Part shown: positions 25,543 to 34,768 of the stretch, piece after piece
Layout of the letters: the number at the start of each line of letters is the position of its first letter
Numbering within the stretch: the first letter of the stretch is position 1
From: Bordetella sp. BOR01
Lineage (GTDB): Bacteria > Pseudomonadota > Gammaproteobacteria > Burkholderiales > Burkholderiaceae_B
NCBI RefSeq assembly: GCF_019218885.1
Contig: NZ_JAHUWT010000003.1
Span: 558,001-622,000 of the forward strand
Length of the DNA: 64,000 nt
Direction: 5' to 3'
Program-made: the position numbers and the translations under genes
Notes under the pieces: generated by a model
Told to the model about the DNA's origin: nothing
The model's input: only the letters and a program-made list of their open reading frames with translations
Database searches by the model: none

Positions 25543-26659
25543 AGCCCGCCCTTGCCCGCCGCTGCAACCACCACTGATATTGAGGCGGCATCATGTCAAA
25601 CCCCGGGTCCTGGGCCAGATGTGCCGCGGCATGGTGCGCCCAGAACGGGTTGAACAAGAGTTCCCGTCCAATGGCGACCAGGTCGGCGTCGCCCCGCTCG
25701 ATGATTGCGTTCGCGTGCCCGGGCTCGATGATCAGCCCCACTGCGGCGGTGGCCACCCCCACCTCGCTGCGCACCTGCCGCGCGTAGGGCACCTGGAATC
25801 CCATGGGCCGCTTGATGGCGGCAGCGGTGGGTGACCGGGTGCCTATGCCGCCCGACGAACAATCGATCACGTCCACGCCGCGCTGCTTCAGTTCGGCGCA
25901 CAGACGGGCAGAGTCACCCAGTGTCCAGCCTCCCTCGTCGACAGCGGAAATACGAAAGAACAGGGGCTTGCCGGCCGGCCAATGGCGACGCACGGCAGCC
26001 ACGGTCTCCAGCGCGAAACGCATGCGGTTCTCGAGGCTGCCGCCCCAGCGATCGCGGCGCTGGTTGCAAGCCTCGGACAAGAACTGGTGAATCAGATATC
26101 CGTGCGCGCCGTGCAGTTCCAGGGCATCGAATCCGATACTGTCGGCGCGGCGCGCGGCCTGCGCAAACGCATCGATCACCGCCGCGATATCGTCTTCGGT
26201 CATTTCGCGCGGGATCGGCCACCCGTCCATATACGCAATGGCGCTGGGGCCTATCACTTCCCAGTGTGGCTGGCCTTCGATGGGCGCGCTTCTATCCAGG
26301 GTTCCGTAGCCTTCCCAGGGCCTCAACGTGCCGGCCTTGCGGCCCGCGTGGTTCAGCTGGATGCCCGCGGCGGCGCCCTGCGCGTGAACGAAATCCACGA
26401 TACGGGACAACGGCGCCATCTGCTCGTCTTTCCACAGGCCCATATCGCCCACAGTACCCAGGCCGCGCCGTTCAACCTTGGTGGCCTCGGTGAAGACCAG
26501 GCCGACGCCGCCCACGGCGAACTTGGCGAAATGCGCGAAATGCCAGTCGGTCACACTGCCGTCCAGCGCGGCGTACTGCGCCATCGGCGACAGCATGATG
26601 CGATTCTTCAATGTCAGGTCGCGCAGGAGCAGCGGCGAGAACAATGCGGTTGCAGCCAT
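25526..26659 (-). CDS. NADH:flavin oxidoreductase, Old Yellow Enzyme family (YqjM/NamA type)
   Basis: A 377-residue FMN-dependent ene-reductase. LFSPLLLRDLTLKNRIMLSPM at the start (in part LTLKNRIMLSPMAQY), FTEATKVERRG, QLNHAGRKA, the long HGAHGYLIHQFLSEACNQR (substrate His pair replaced by family HGAHGYL), NRWGG-type RDRWGGSLENRMRF and a late AIGRELLFNP are typical of the YqjM class. It should reduce an activated C=C bond using NAD(P)H. It overlaps the SDR downstream by 17 bases and follows the Bug gene by ten. Confidence 0.9.
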   Translation of the reverse strand: MAATALFSPLLLRDLTLKNRIMLSPMAQYAALDGSVTDWHFAHFAKFAVGGVGLVFTEATKVERRGLGTVGDMGLWKDEQMAPLSRIVDFVHAQGAAAGIQLNHAGRKAGTLRPWEGYGTLDRSAPIEGQPHWEVIGPSAIAYMDGWPIPREMTEDDIAAVIDAFAQAARRADSIGFDALELHGAHGYLIHQFLSEACNQRRDRWGGSLENRMRFALETVAAVRRHWPAGKPLFFRISAVDEGGWTLGDSARLCAELKQRGVDVIDCSSGGIGTRSPTAAAIKRPMGFQVPYARQVRSEVGVATAAVGLIIEPGHANAIIERGDADLVAIGRELLFNPFWAHHAAAHLAQDPGFDMMPPQYQWWLQRRARAGYGPAA

Positions 26660-26669
26660 GTCTTCAGTC

Positions 26670-27635
26670 CTATTCGAGCGTAATGCCGGTTTCCTGGATG
26701 AACTTCGCCCACCTGTCGTACTCGGCGCGATGGAAGGCGGTGAAGTCAGCCACGCTGCCGCCCATGACCTCGGCGCCGATACTGGCGAACTTCTCGCCCA
26801 CGTCGGGTGACTTCAAGGCCGTATTGATGGCTTGATTGAGTTTCTCGACGATCTCGGGCGGCGTGCCGGCCGGCGCCCAGATGGCGAACCAGGGCACCAC
26901 CTCGAAGCCCGGCAGCGTCTCGGCCACGGCCGGAACATCGGGCAACTGCGGCGAACGATGCTTGCTGCTGATGGCCAGGGGCCTGATGTCTTTGGCCTTG
27001 ATGTGCGGCAGCGACGTTCCTATCGTGTCGAAGATCATCGACACCTGGTTGCCCAGCAGCGCCATCATGGCGGGGCCGCCGCCGTTGTACTGAATATCCC
27101 GGATATCGACCTTTGCCTCTCGCTTGAGCAGCTCTATCAACAATTGCGGCGAGGCACCGATGCCGGTGCTGGCATGCGTCAGGTCGCCAGGATGCGCCCG
27201 CGCGGTATCCAGCAATTGCGCCAGCGACTGGATGGGCGAGGACGCATTCACGGACAGCACGCTGGGCACCGCCGCGACGGTGCACACCGGCGTGAAGTCT
27301 TTCAACGAGTTGTAGGGCAGCTTCTTGAATAGCGCATCGTTGACGGCATGTGTGCCGAACGTGCCCAGGATCAGGGTGTAGCCATCGGGGGCCTCGCGCG
27401 CCACGGCGGCCGAGCCCACCGTGCCGCCCGCGCCGGCGCGGTTCTGCACCACCACGGACACGCCCAGCAGCTCGGACATCTTCTGCCCCAGCGGCCGGGC
27501 GAACACGTCGGTCATCCCGCCGGGTGGATACGGCACGACCAGGCGTATGGGCTTATCCGGCCACGCCGCGTGGGCGGCCAGGGGCGTGCAAAGCACGACT
27601 GCGGCCAGGGCTTTCAACAGGTTGATCGGTTTCAT
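26670..27635 (-). CDS. Bug (TctC-like) periplasmic receptor
   Basis: A 321-residue tripartite-tricarboxylate-type receptor. A signal peptide ends at about residue 24 (LAAHAAWPDKP). IRLVVPYPPGGMTDVFAR, VVQNRAGAGGTVGS and PDGYTLILGTFGTHAVN are the standard Bug blocks. Such proteins bind small carboxylates in the periplasm. AAGGAG precedes the ATG by ten bases. No TctA/TctB gene is near, as is common for Bug paralogues; it may serve a distant channel or act as a sensor for the pathway encoded here. Confidence 0.93.
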   Translation of the reverse strand: MKPINLLKALAAVVLCTPLAAHAAWPDKPIRLVVPYPPGGMTDVFARPLGQKMSELLGVSVVVQNRAGAGGTVGSAAVAREAPDGYTLILGTFGTHAVNDALFKKLPYNSLKDFTPVCTVAAVPSVLSVNASSPIQSLAQLLDTARAHPGDLTHASTGIGASPQLLIELLKREAKVDIRDIQYNGGGPAMMALLGNQVSMIFDTIGTSLPHIKAKDIRPLAISSKHRSPQLPDVPAVAETLPGFEVVPWFAIWAPAGTPPEIVEKLNQAINTALKSPDVGEKFASIGAEVMGGSVADFTAFHRAEYDRWAKFIQETGITLE

Positions 27636-27678
27636 GGTGTCTCCTTGTCATGGGTCTTTTACCTGCCTTGCGGCAGGG

Positions 27679-29796
27679 TCAGCCGGTGCGATACACCACC
27701 GCGTCCACCGCGACGCATCCCTCTTCCACCGGCTTCAGGATGACGGGATTCAGGTCGATGCTGCTGAGGCGTTGCCCGGGGTCGACCATCAAGGCTTGCA
27801 CGCCCATGACCGTGTCGATGAACGCGTCGATGTCCAGTGCGGGCTCGCCGCGCACGCCATGCAGCAAGGGCGCCATCCGCAGCGATGCCAGGCGTTCCCT
27901 GACGTCATCGCGCGCGAACGGCGGCAGCAGCATGGCGACATCCGGCATGGCTTCCACGTATTTGCCGCCGGCGCCGAACACCACCACCGGTCCGAACAGC
28001 GGGTCGCGATGGGCGCCGACCATCAGTTCCTGGCAGCCCCTGGCCATTTGAGCCACCACTGCCCGCGCCGGCGACAGGCCATGGCTTTCCATGGCCGCGG
28101 CCACCTCGCGCCACGCCTGCCTGACAGCCGGCTCATCGCGCAAATTCAAGCGAACCAGGCCCAGCTCGGTCTTGTGCGCCACCTGCGCGGAACAGCCTTT
28201 CAGCACCACGGCGCCATCGATGCCGTGGAAGGCGCGCACCGCCGATTCTTCCGAGTCGCATGCCTGGTGCGGCACTGTCGGGATGCCCGCCTGCGCCAGC
28301 AACTCCAGGCTGTTCGCCTCGTCCAGCATCTGCTCTTTGCCGCCCGCGGCATCGTGCATGCCCAGGCCGGGAGAACAACCCGCCTCGATCCGCCGGTTGA
28401 CGTTTTCGGTCAATTCCCAGTGCGCGATGAAGCGCCCCAGCGCCTGCACGGCGTCGGTCTCGGTGTCGAAGGCGGGTACGCCCTGGGCACGAAATGCTTC
28501 CCGGACGCCGGGCTGTGCCGCGGAACACAGGAACGGACGCTGGGTGCGATCGATGAAGGCCGCCGCATCCCGCGCATAGCGGGGTACGTCGTACCCGGCG
28601 CCGGACACGGGCAGTCCGGTCAGGACCGCATCGATGCCGCCATCAGGCGCCAGCGCATCCAGCGTGCGCCCGAACAGGCTGCTGTCGGTCAGCATCGCGC
28701 CGGTCAGGTCGACGGGATTATTGGGCAGCGCGATGGCGGGTAGCGCCTGGCGCAAGGCGGCCGTCGTGCTGTCCGAAAGGCGCGCCAGGCTCAAGCCGCA
28801 TGAGGCGGCCGCGTCGGCGGCCATCACGCAGGTGGCCCCCGAGGTGCTGATGGCCACCAGGCGCCGTCCGCGGGGCCGCCAGCCCTTCAGGTACAGTTCG
28901 ACGCCGTCGACCATTTCGCGCATGTCCTTGGCGCGCAAGATGCCGTGCTGCTGGAAAAATGCGTCCACGACCCGGTCTTCGCTGGCCAGCGCGCCGGTAT
29001 GCGATTGCGCCGCCGCCTGGCCGGCGGCGGTCCGCCCGCTTTTTATGGCCATGATGAACAGCCCGCGGTCGCGCGCGATGGCCGCTGCCTGGGCCAGGCG
29101 GTGCGGATCGGGCAAGCCTTCCAGATACAGCAGCAGCACCTTCAGGGCGGGGTCTTCGGCCACGATTGCCGCCATCTCGCAGGCGGTGACATCGCAATCG
29201 TTGCCCGTGGCGTGGCTGTGGCGAATGCCAATGCCCCGCTGGCGCAGCAAACCGTAGGGCACGACGCTCATCGCACCGCTCTGGCTGACGATGCCGACCG
29301 GGCCGTCGGCGGGCGGCACTTCGACGAACATGGTCGAGAAGCTGGCGATGGCACCGGTGCCGAAGTTCGCGATGCCCTGCGAATTCGGCCCGATGATGCG
29401 CATGCCGCAAGCCTGCGCCCTGGCCACCATGTCACGTTCTTTCTGCTTGCCGTTCACCAGGTCGCTTTCGGTCAGCCCGCCGGTCATGACCACGGCAATC
29501 TTCACGCCCGCCTGGGCGCAGGCGTCGATGGCATCGAATGCCGCCTGCCCGGCGACGGCAATGATCGCCAGTTCGGGGGCCTGGGGCAATGCCTGCAACG
29601 TGGGCCAGGTGCGCAGGCCCTGGGTATGCGTGCGCGTGGGATTGATGGGGTAGATCTGCCCCTTGAAGCCGAACTGCGTCAGGAAGCGCAGCGGCCGGCC
29701 GCCCACCTTGTTGGGGTTCTCCGAGGCGCCGATGACGGCAATCGAGCGGGGATCGAGCGCGGCGCGCAGCGATGCAGTGTGATCGAACATATCCAT
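27679..29796 (-). CDS. ADP-forming (NDP-forming) acyl-CoA synthetase, fused alpha and beta domains
   Basis: A 705-residue acyl-CoA synthetase of the acetate-CoA ligase (ADP-forming)/succinyl-CoA-synthetase-like superfamily. The N-terminus carries the CoA-binding domain (SIAVIGASENPNKVGGRPL), the middle the succinyl-CoA-ligase-like domain with the likely phospho-His in QSHTGALASED, and the C-terminal 220 residues an ATP-grasp domain (NSLELLAQAGIPTVPHQ, DGAVVLKGCS). It should interconvert an acid plus CoA and its thioester with ATP/ADP. It begins four bases after the thiolase-like gene, so the thioester likely feeds that step or results from it. Confidence 0.88.
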   Translation of the reverse strand: MDMFDHTASLRAALDPRSIAVIGASENPNKVGGRPLRFLTQFGFKGQIYPINPTRTHTQGLRTWPTLQALPQAPELAIIAVAGQAAFDAIDACAQAGVKIAVVMTGGLTESDLVNGKQKERDMVARAQACGMRIIGPNSQGIANFGTGAIASFSTMFVEVPPADGPVGIVSQSGAMSVVPYGLLRQRGIGIRHSHATGNDCDVTACEMAAIVAEDPALKVLLLYLEGLPDPHRLAQAAAIARDRGLFIMAIKSGRTAAGQAAAQSHTGALASEDRVVDAFFQQHGILRAKDMREMVDGVELYLKGWRPRGRRLVAISTSGATCVMAADAAASCGLSLARLSDSTTAALRQALPAIALPNNPVDLTGAMLTDSSLFGRTLDALAPDGGIDAVLTGLPVSGAGYDVPRYARDAAAFIDRTQRPFLCSAAQPGVREAFRAQGVPAFDTETDAVQALGRFIAHWELTENVNRRIEAGCSPGLGMHDAAGGKEQMLDEANSLELLAQAGIPTVPHQACDSEESAVRAFHGIDGAVVLKGCSAQVAHKTELGLVRLNLRDEPAVRQAWREVAAAMESHGLSPARAVVAQMARGCQELMVGAHRDPLFGPVVVFGAGGKYVEAMPDVAMLLPPFARDDVRERLASLRMAPLLHGVRGEPALDIDAFIDTVMGVQALMVDPGQRLSSIDLNPVILKPVEEGCVAVDAVVYRTG

Positions 29797-29800
29797 CGTC

Positions 29801-31339
29801 TCAGTCGGGCGTGAAGATATTCAGGCCGTCTCGCTGTGCCACAGAGCCGCCGCGCCCAAGGCTTTCACGCGCCTGGAAGTCGTTCAGCGTCGCCTGGTCA
29901 GACGGCGTGTTGGCGATGAAGCGCTCGCCTGTGGCGGCCAGGCGTCCCAGCACGATGCCAAACGCCGGGCCGTTGCGGTCGTGCATCACCGTGTAGGTCT
30001 CGACCGCGGCGCGGCCGGATGGCTGGCGGGCGATGGGCGCCACCGGCAAGCGGTCCAGCTCGGCCTGCAAGGCTGCCGGCGATGCCCGTTCCCATGGCTG
30101 GCGGGGCGGCGTCGTGGAATAAATACCGTAAGCGTGCTTGGTCACCCAATTGCCGTTGGCGGTAATCAAACCCTTCTTGCCGGGCGCCGCGCGCAGCCTG
30201 CGCATCATTTCGCAGATGGACAAGACCACATAGCTGTTGCCCGGGCCGCCGAAATAGACCAGCCCGCCAGTCACTGTCAGGCCGCGCGGATCGTCTTCGG
30301 CAATGCCCAGTTCCTGGCACGCGATCTCGACCGCCGAAGGAAAACAACTGTAGATATCCAGGATGTCGATATCGTCGATGACGCAGCCGGCCATGTCCAA
30401 GGCCTGCCGCGAAGCCGCGCGCATGGCCGGCGACGAGTGCAGGTCATGGCGCTCCGAGGTGTACCAGGTATCGTGCGCGTCGGCGCAGCCGTGCAGGTAC
30501 ACCCACTTTTCCTGGGGAATGCCGTATTCCTGGGCGACTTGCACCGAGGTCACGATGAACGCGGCCGCCTGGTCGATGAAGGCGTTCGACACCATGAAGC
30601 GCGGATACGGAAACCCTATCCAGCGGTTCTCCGCGTCAATCGTGGCCAGGCGCTCGGCCGACCAGCCCTCGCGACGGGTCGCCAGCGGGTTGTCGCGGGC
30701 CACGCGGGCAAATCGCGCCATCAGGCTTGCCATGCTGCGCATATGGCTGTCGGCCGACAGCCCGCGCCGGCCGCGGATGGCGTTCTCGAACAGCGGATAC
30801 ATGGCGATGGCCGCGCGCATGCCGTGGCGGTCTTCATCGTCGTTCCAGCCGTGGCGCGGGTCGCCTATCAGTTCCGGCGCGCCGCCCGGGTCTTCCTGCC
30901 AGGAGATCTCGGCCTGCGTGCGCTCCAGGGCGTGCTGGGTGCGCAGGGCCTCGCCGCCCGCCACCAATGCGGCGCGCATCTCGCCGCGCGCAATCGCCTC
31001 GGAAAACTGGTTCACCAGGGACTGCGGCATGTTGCCGCCGTTCCAGGTATAGATATGCCGCGCGGCATTCAGGCCCAGCCGGTCCGCCAGGCTCTTGGGC
31101 GGATTGGCCGACCCGCCCAGGCGGGTGGCGAAGCGGTGCGAGGTGTCCGCGTAAGAGCGCAGCACGGCCACGGTATCGATGGCGTCGGCCATGCCCGGCG
31201 CCTGCGTATCGGCCAAAGCCAGGCGCGCGGCCTGCGCGATCAGGTCGTAGGGAGAACGGCCCAGCGACGCCGGCGTCTCGGCGTCGGTCAGGTCGCCCAC
31301 GCCTACGATGATCGGCGCGCGGGGATCCAATGCGTTCAT
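29801..31339 (-). CDS. Thiolase-like protein with C-terminal extension (TLP1-like)
   Basis: A 512-residue thiolase-superfamily protein. IIVGVGDLTDAETP opens it, and DILDIYSCFPSAVEIACQELG and TVTGGLVYFGGPGNSYV match the thiolase core. The N-terminal catalytic Cys motif is not found; NGGNMPQ stands in its place, and the C-terminal about 75 residues form an extra domain like that of type-1 thiolase-like proteins (TYTVMHDRNGPAFGIVLGR, VANTPSD-type sequence). It may therefore catalyse a non-thiolytic CoA reaction. The ATG overlaps the SDR stop at 31336-31339 (ATGA). Confidence 0.82.
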   Translation of the reverse strand: MNALDPRAPIIVGVGDLTDAETPASLGRSPYDLIAQAARLALADTQAPGMADAIDTVAVLRSYADTSHRFATRLGGSANPPKSLADRLGLNAARHIYTWNGGNMPQSLVNQFSEAIARGEMRAALVAGGEALRTQHALERTQAEISWQEDPGGAPELIGDPRHGWNDDEDRHGMRAAIAMYPLFENAIRGRRGLSADSHMRSMASLMARFARVARDNPLATRREGWSAERLATIDAENRWIGFPYPRFMVSNAFIDQAAAFIVTSVQVAQEYGIPQEKWVYLHGCADAHDTWYTSERHDLHSSPAMRAASRQALDMAGCVIDDIDILDIYSCFPSAVEIACQELGIAEDDPRGLTVTGGLVYFGGPGNSYVVLSICEMMRRLRAAPGKKGLITANGNWVTKHAYGIYSTTPPRQPWERASPAALQAELDRLPVAPIARQPSGRAAVETYTVMHDRNGPAFGIVLGRLAATGERFIANTPSDQATLNDFQARESLGRGGSVAQRDGLNIFTPD

Positions 31340-32058
31340 ACCAGCCCGCCGTTGGGCTGCACAATCTGCCCATGCACCCAGGACGCCTTGTCCGACGCCA
31401 GGAACGCCACGACCTGCGCCACTTCCTCGGGCGTGCCGATGCGATTGAACGGGCTCATCGCGGCCGAGCGCTGCTTGGCCTCGTCAGTCTTGCCGGCGCG
31501 GAACAAGTCGGTATCGACGGGGCCGGGCGCCACGGCGTTGACCCGCACACCACGGCCGGCCAGTTCTTTGGCCATGGCGCGCACCAGGCATTCGACCGCG
31601 GCCTTCGAGGCGCTGTACGGCCCCAGGCCGGGCGCGGCATGGCGCACCAGCGAGGTGGTCAGCGCCACGATGGCACCGCCATCGGCCACCTGCTGCCCGG
31701 CGTGGCGCAGGATATTGAACGCGCCGACGATGTTCACCTCGACCAGCTTGCGGAAATTCCCGGTGTCGAACTGGTGCACCGGCCCGGGCGGCACATTGAT
31801 GCCCGCATTGGCCACGACGCAGTGCGGGCGGGTACCGAAGTCGCGCGCCACGCTGTCGAACACCGCGGCCACCTGGGCATCATCGGCAATGTCCACCTGG
31901 TAGAACGCCACCCGGCCGGCCGCCGCCCCGGCCGGCTCGGCGGGCTTGCTGGATACATAAGTGCACGCGACATCGAAGCCATCGTCGACCAGGGCCTGCA
32001 CGCAGGCTGCGCCTATGCCGCGGGATCCACCAAATACCAAAGCCAGTTTCTTGCTCAT
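31336..32058 (-). CDS. Short-chain dehydrogenase/reductase (FabG-like)
   Basis: A 240-residue SDR with GGSRGIGAACV, VANAGINVPPG, ALTTSLV and YSASKAAVE, so the Ser/Tyr/Lys set appears intact except that ALTTS has Thr-Ser where many have SS. FabG-like members act on 3-hydroxyacyl-CoA or related alcohols, which would fit just before a thiolase-like gene. AAAAGGATG precedes the ATG. A 96-base gap separates it from the preceding OB-fold gene, the largest gap in this part of the operon. Confidence 0.87.
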   Translation of the reverse strand: MSKKLALVFGGSRGIGAACVQALVDDGFDVACTYVSSKPAEPAGAAAGRVAFYQVDIADDAQVAAVFDSVARDFGTRPHCVVANAGINVPPGPVHQFDTGNFRKLVEVNIVGAFNILRHAGQQVADGGAIVALTTSLVRHAAPGLGPYSASKAAVECLVRAMAKELAGRGVRVNAVAPGPVDTDLFRAGKTDEAKQRSAAMSPFNRIGTPEEVAQVVAFLASDKASWVHGQIVQPNGGLV

Positions 32059-32154
32059 GTTGCATCCTTTTCGGTTCCGCCACCGTGCGGGGTGGCGCGT
32101 TGATGTTCATGCTGGCGGGGCCACCGCGGGCGGCCGGGCCAGTCTGTACGCGAA

Positions 32155-32553
32155 TTACCCTGGAATGGCCTCGAACCAGAACGGGTGTCCGGATGCGCCT
32201 GGCGCCGGCCAGGCGATGCGCATGCGCGTGCCGGGCAGCCAGGCCGTGCCCGTGTCGCCCAGGGGCGCGAAGATGCGCGGCCCTTCGTCCAGCCGGACCA
32301 GGCCTTCCCAGTACGGCACCTGCTCGGCAAAGCCGGGCGCGGCAAAATGCGTGCGCGTGGCCGCCACCAAGGTGCCGTTGCCGCTGGCCTTGCGCCACTG
32401 CAGCGCGGTTGTCGTGTGCAGGCCGATCGGGCGCGGGTAGAACTGGTAGCGGTCGGCCGTGGGGTCGTATTGCAGCAGCAGCTCGTGCCGCGCAACGGCG
32501 TCCCAGAAGGGCCGCGAGGTGTTGTTGACGATCAGCGCGGGTTTCTTGTTCAT
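32155..32553 (-). CDS. DUF35-type OB-fold protein without zinc-ribbon cysteines
   Basis: A 132-residue acyl-CoA-associated OB-fold protein of the DUF35 (ChsH2) family: RPFWDAVARHELLLQY, YPRPIGLHTT, WRKASGNGTLVAATR, then PYWEGLVRLDEGPRIFAPL. Related proteins have a rubredoxin-like zinc ribbon with four cysteines before the OB fold; this protein has no cysteine at all, so no metal is bound there. It overlaps the thiolase-like gene ahead of it by four bases (ATGA), and in this family the OB protein and thiolase partner form one complex. It therefore probably supports CoA-ester binding in the neighbouring thiolase. Confidence 0.83.
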   Translation of the reverse strand: MNKKPALIVNNTSRPFWDAVARHELLLQYDPTADRYQFYPRPIGLHTTTALQWRKASGNGTLVAATRTHFAAPGFAEQVPYWEGLVRLDEGPRIFAPLGDTGTAWLPGTRMRIAWPAPGASGHPFWFEAIPG

Positions 32554-33728
32554 GCTCCTGCCTCCAGCGCCAGCGCGCTGCTGCATCCCCAGTTGCGGGC
32601 ATACTGGATGACACCAATGCCCGTCACCAGCGCGTTCTGCGCGGCCTGCAATTGGCGCGGCCCGGCGCGGCCCATCAACTGCTCGACGGCCTCGTACAGG
32701 TTCACGCCGCCGCCGGCCAGGCCCGGCTGGCCGGCTGAGATCTGCCCGCCGCCCGTGTTGATGGGCAAGGTGCCCTGCAGCCCGATATCCGTGTCCAGGA
32801 TGAAAGCCTCTGCCTGGCCGGCATGGCAGAAGCCGATTTGCTCCAGTTGCAGAATCAGCGCGATATAGAAGTCGTCGTACGGATGAAATGACTGCACGTC
32901 CGAAGGACGCCAGCCCGCCGCTTCCAGGCAAGCCGGCCCGACATCCGAGAATCCGGTCACGGTGATGTCTTCGATTTCGCCGCGCGCATCGAAATTCAGC
33001 CGCTCGCGGTAGGCCACGGGATGCACGAAGCGCTTCATGCCCAGCTTGCGGGCCAGCTTGGTGGACATCACCAGGAAGGCGTTGGCGCCATCGCATCGCA
33101 TCACGCAGTCCAGCAGCCGCAGCGGTTCGGCAATCATGCGCGACGCCAGGTAGTCTTGTTCGGTCAGCGGCGTGCGCAGGGTCTCGCATGCCAGGTCGTT
33201 GAGCAGCGCGCCGGCGCGCTGCGTGACCGCCAGCCTGGCCATGCCGCGCTCGGGCAGGCCGTACTTGGCGGCATAGGCCGACGACAACAGCCCGAACGAC
33301 ACCGGCAAGCCGTAGCCGAACGGATCGCAGAACTCTGTCCGGTATCCGCTTTGCACCGTCGTGAACCGGGTGGACGGCGCATCCGCCGCCAGGCACACCG
33401 CTACCTCGCACAACCCGGCGTGAATGGCAGCCGCGGCGCGCGCGACGTTGCCGGCGACCGAGCATCCACCTATGTCGGAAACCTGCGCCCACTTCACTGA
33501 CAGGCCCAGCGTTTCGCAGACCACGCTGGTCCAGAACGCGTTACCCGCATCGGCGTTGGCCAGGGTGCTGGCGAAACCGTCGATCCGGTCCCGTTCGACA
33601 CCGGTCTGTTCGATCAGGGCGGCCAGCGCCTCGCCGCCCAGTTCCAGCGCGGTCTTGCCGCTTTGCCTGGCCAGCTTCGTATGCACGCTGCCCACGATCG
33701 CAATACTTCTATCCTGCAGCCATTCCAT
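32550..33728 (-). CDS. Thiolase (SCP-x/Ltp2-like) partner of the OB-fold protein
   Basis: A 392-residue thiolase-superfamily protein: IAIVGSVHTKLARQSGKT, DIGGCSVAGNVARAAAA (Cys near the usual nucleophile), FHPYDDFYIALILQLEQIG and NTGGGQISAGQPG. In conventional SCP2 thiolases the last block reads GGLISKGHP; here the His is Gln, and the HDCF-type motif is HPYDDF. Thiolase plus DUF35 pairs are known to catalyse retro-aldol cleavage of beta-hydroxyacyl-CoA (Ltp2-ChsH2) or acetoacetyl-CoA chemistry. The ATG at 33728 is followed by the family N-terminus MEWLQDRSIAIVG and the gene overlaps the OB-fold gene downstream. Confidence 0.84.
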   Translation of the reverse strand: MEWLQDRSIAIVGSVHTKLARQSGKTALELGGEALAALIEQTGVERDRIDGFASTLANADAGNAFWTSVVCETLGLSVKWAQVSDIGGCSVAGNVARAAAAIHAGLCEVAVCLAADAPSTRFTTVQSGYRTEFCDPFGYGLPVSFGLLSSAYAAKYGLPERGMARLAVTQRAGALLNDLACETLRTPLTEQDYLASRMIAEPLRLLDCVMRCDGANAFLVMSTKLARKLGMKRFVHPVAYRERLNFDARGEIEDITVTGFSDVGPACLEAAGWRPSDVQSFHPYDDFYIALILQLEQIGFCHAGQAEAFILDTDIGLQGTLPINTGGGQISAGQPGLAGGGVNLYEAVEQLMGRAGPRQLQAAQNALVTGIGVIQYARNWGCSSALALEAGA

Positions 33729-33739
33729 GTCGTGCCGCC

Positions 33740-34720
33740 TTAGCCGTTGCGCAAGTCGAGTTTCTTCACGATCGGACGCCACATGTCCATGTCGTGCCGG
33801 ATCAGCGCGTCGAACTGCTGCGGCGTGCCCGTCTTGATCGTCAGGCCCAGGCCCTGCGCCCGTTCCGCCGTCGCCGGGTCGCTCAGCACCTTCGCGATAT
33901 CCGTATTTAGCCGCTGGACCGTCTGGGCATCCATGCCGGCCGGCCCCAGGATGCCGAACCAGTTGCCGGCGGCATAGCCGGGCACGCCGCTTTCAGCGAT
34001 GGTCGGCACATCTTTCAGCATGGCCGAGCGCGTGCTTCCGGTGACCGCCAGCGCGTGCACCCGGCCCGCTTCGATCTGCGCCCGCGCGCCCGCGACCGTA
34101 TTGATGCTGAGCGGGATCTGGCCGCCGGCCAGGGCAACAATGGATTCCTGGTCGCCCTTGTAATGCACCGGTGTCATGGGCACCCCGGTCGTGGACGACA
34201 GCAGCTCGCCCGCCAGGTGCACAGAAGTTCCCACCCCCGCCGTGCCGTAGGTCAGGCTGTCGGGGTTGGCCTTGCCCGCCTCGAGCACCTGCGCCAGCGA
34301 GGTATAGCCGCTTGCCTTGCTGGCAAGCAGCACGTTGGAAATGTCCGCGACCTGGACAATAGGCGTGAAGTCGGCCAGCGTGTCGTAGGGCAGCTTCTGG
34401 TAGACCAGCGCATTGATCGAATGCGCGCTGGTCACCATGATCAAGGTCTTGCCGTCGGGCTTGGACTGCGCCAGCTCGCGCGAGGCGATCGTTCCCGCCG
34501 CGCCGGGGCGGTTCTCGACCACCACCGGCGTGCCCCACAACGTGCCCAGCTTCTCAGCCAGTTGCCGCGCCAGGATGTCGGTAGCGCCGCCCGCCGCATA
34601 GGGAACCAGCAACCGCGTCGCGCCTCGCGCGTTCTGGGCGCTGGCCGGCCCCGGCACGGCGCAGGCGCCAAACAGCAAAGCTGCCGCGATGGCCGCAAGG
34701 CCCCGTCTCGTCATCTTCAT
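33740..34720 (-). CDS. Bug (TctC-like) periplasmic receptor
   Basis: A 326-residue Bug receptor with a signal peptide carrying TRRGLAAIAAALLFGAC (possible lipobox-like LLFGAC and AXA site PASAQ). TRLLVPYAAGGATDILARQLAEKL, VVENRPGAAGTIAS and PDGKTLIMVTSAHSIN are standard. The ATG at 34720 is chosen because AGGAGG lies seven bases upstream; ATGs at 34726 and 34714 are near. It is placed between a CoA-transferase and a thiolase, in the same operon as the other Bug receptor at 26670. Confidence 0.92.
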   Translation of the reverse strand: MKMTRRGLAAIAAALLFGACAVPGPASAQNARGATRLLVPYAAGGATDILARQLAEKLGTLWGTPVVVENRPGAAGTIASRELAQSKPDGKTLIMVTSAHSINALVYQKLPYDTLADFTPIVQVADISNVLLASKASGYTSLAQVLEAGKANPDSLTYGTAGVGTSVHLAGELLSSTTGVPMTPVHYKGDQESIVALAGGQIPLSINTVAGARAQIEAGRVHALAVTGSTRSAMLKDVPTIAESGVPGYAAGNWFGILGPAGMDAQTVQRLNTDIAKVLSDPATAERAQGLGLTIKTGTPQQFDALIRHDMDMWRPIVKKLDLRNG

Positions 34721-34768
34721 TTTCATGCCTCCTGAACCCTCGCTCAATGTGGCGAGTCTCGAATTCAC

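Noticed and set aside
32059-32154. GC-rich inverted repeat CGCCACC/GGTGGCG as a terminator in the long operon
   Set aside because: The stem is seven bases and lacks a T-run, and genes on both sides look like one pathway.
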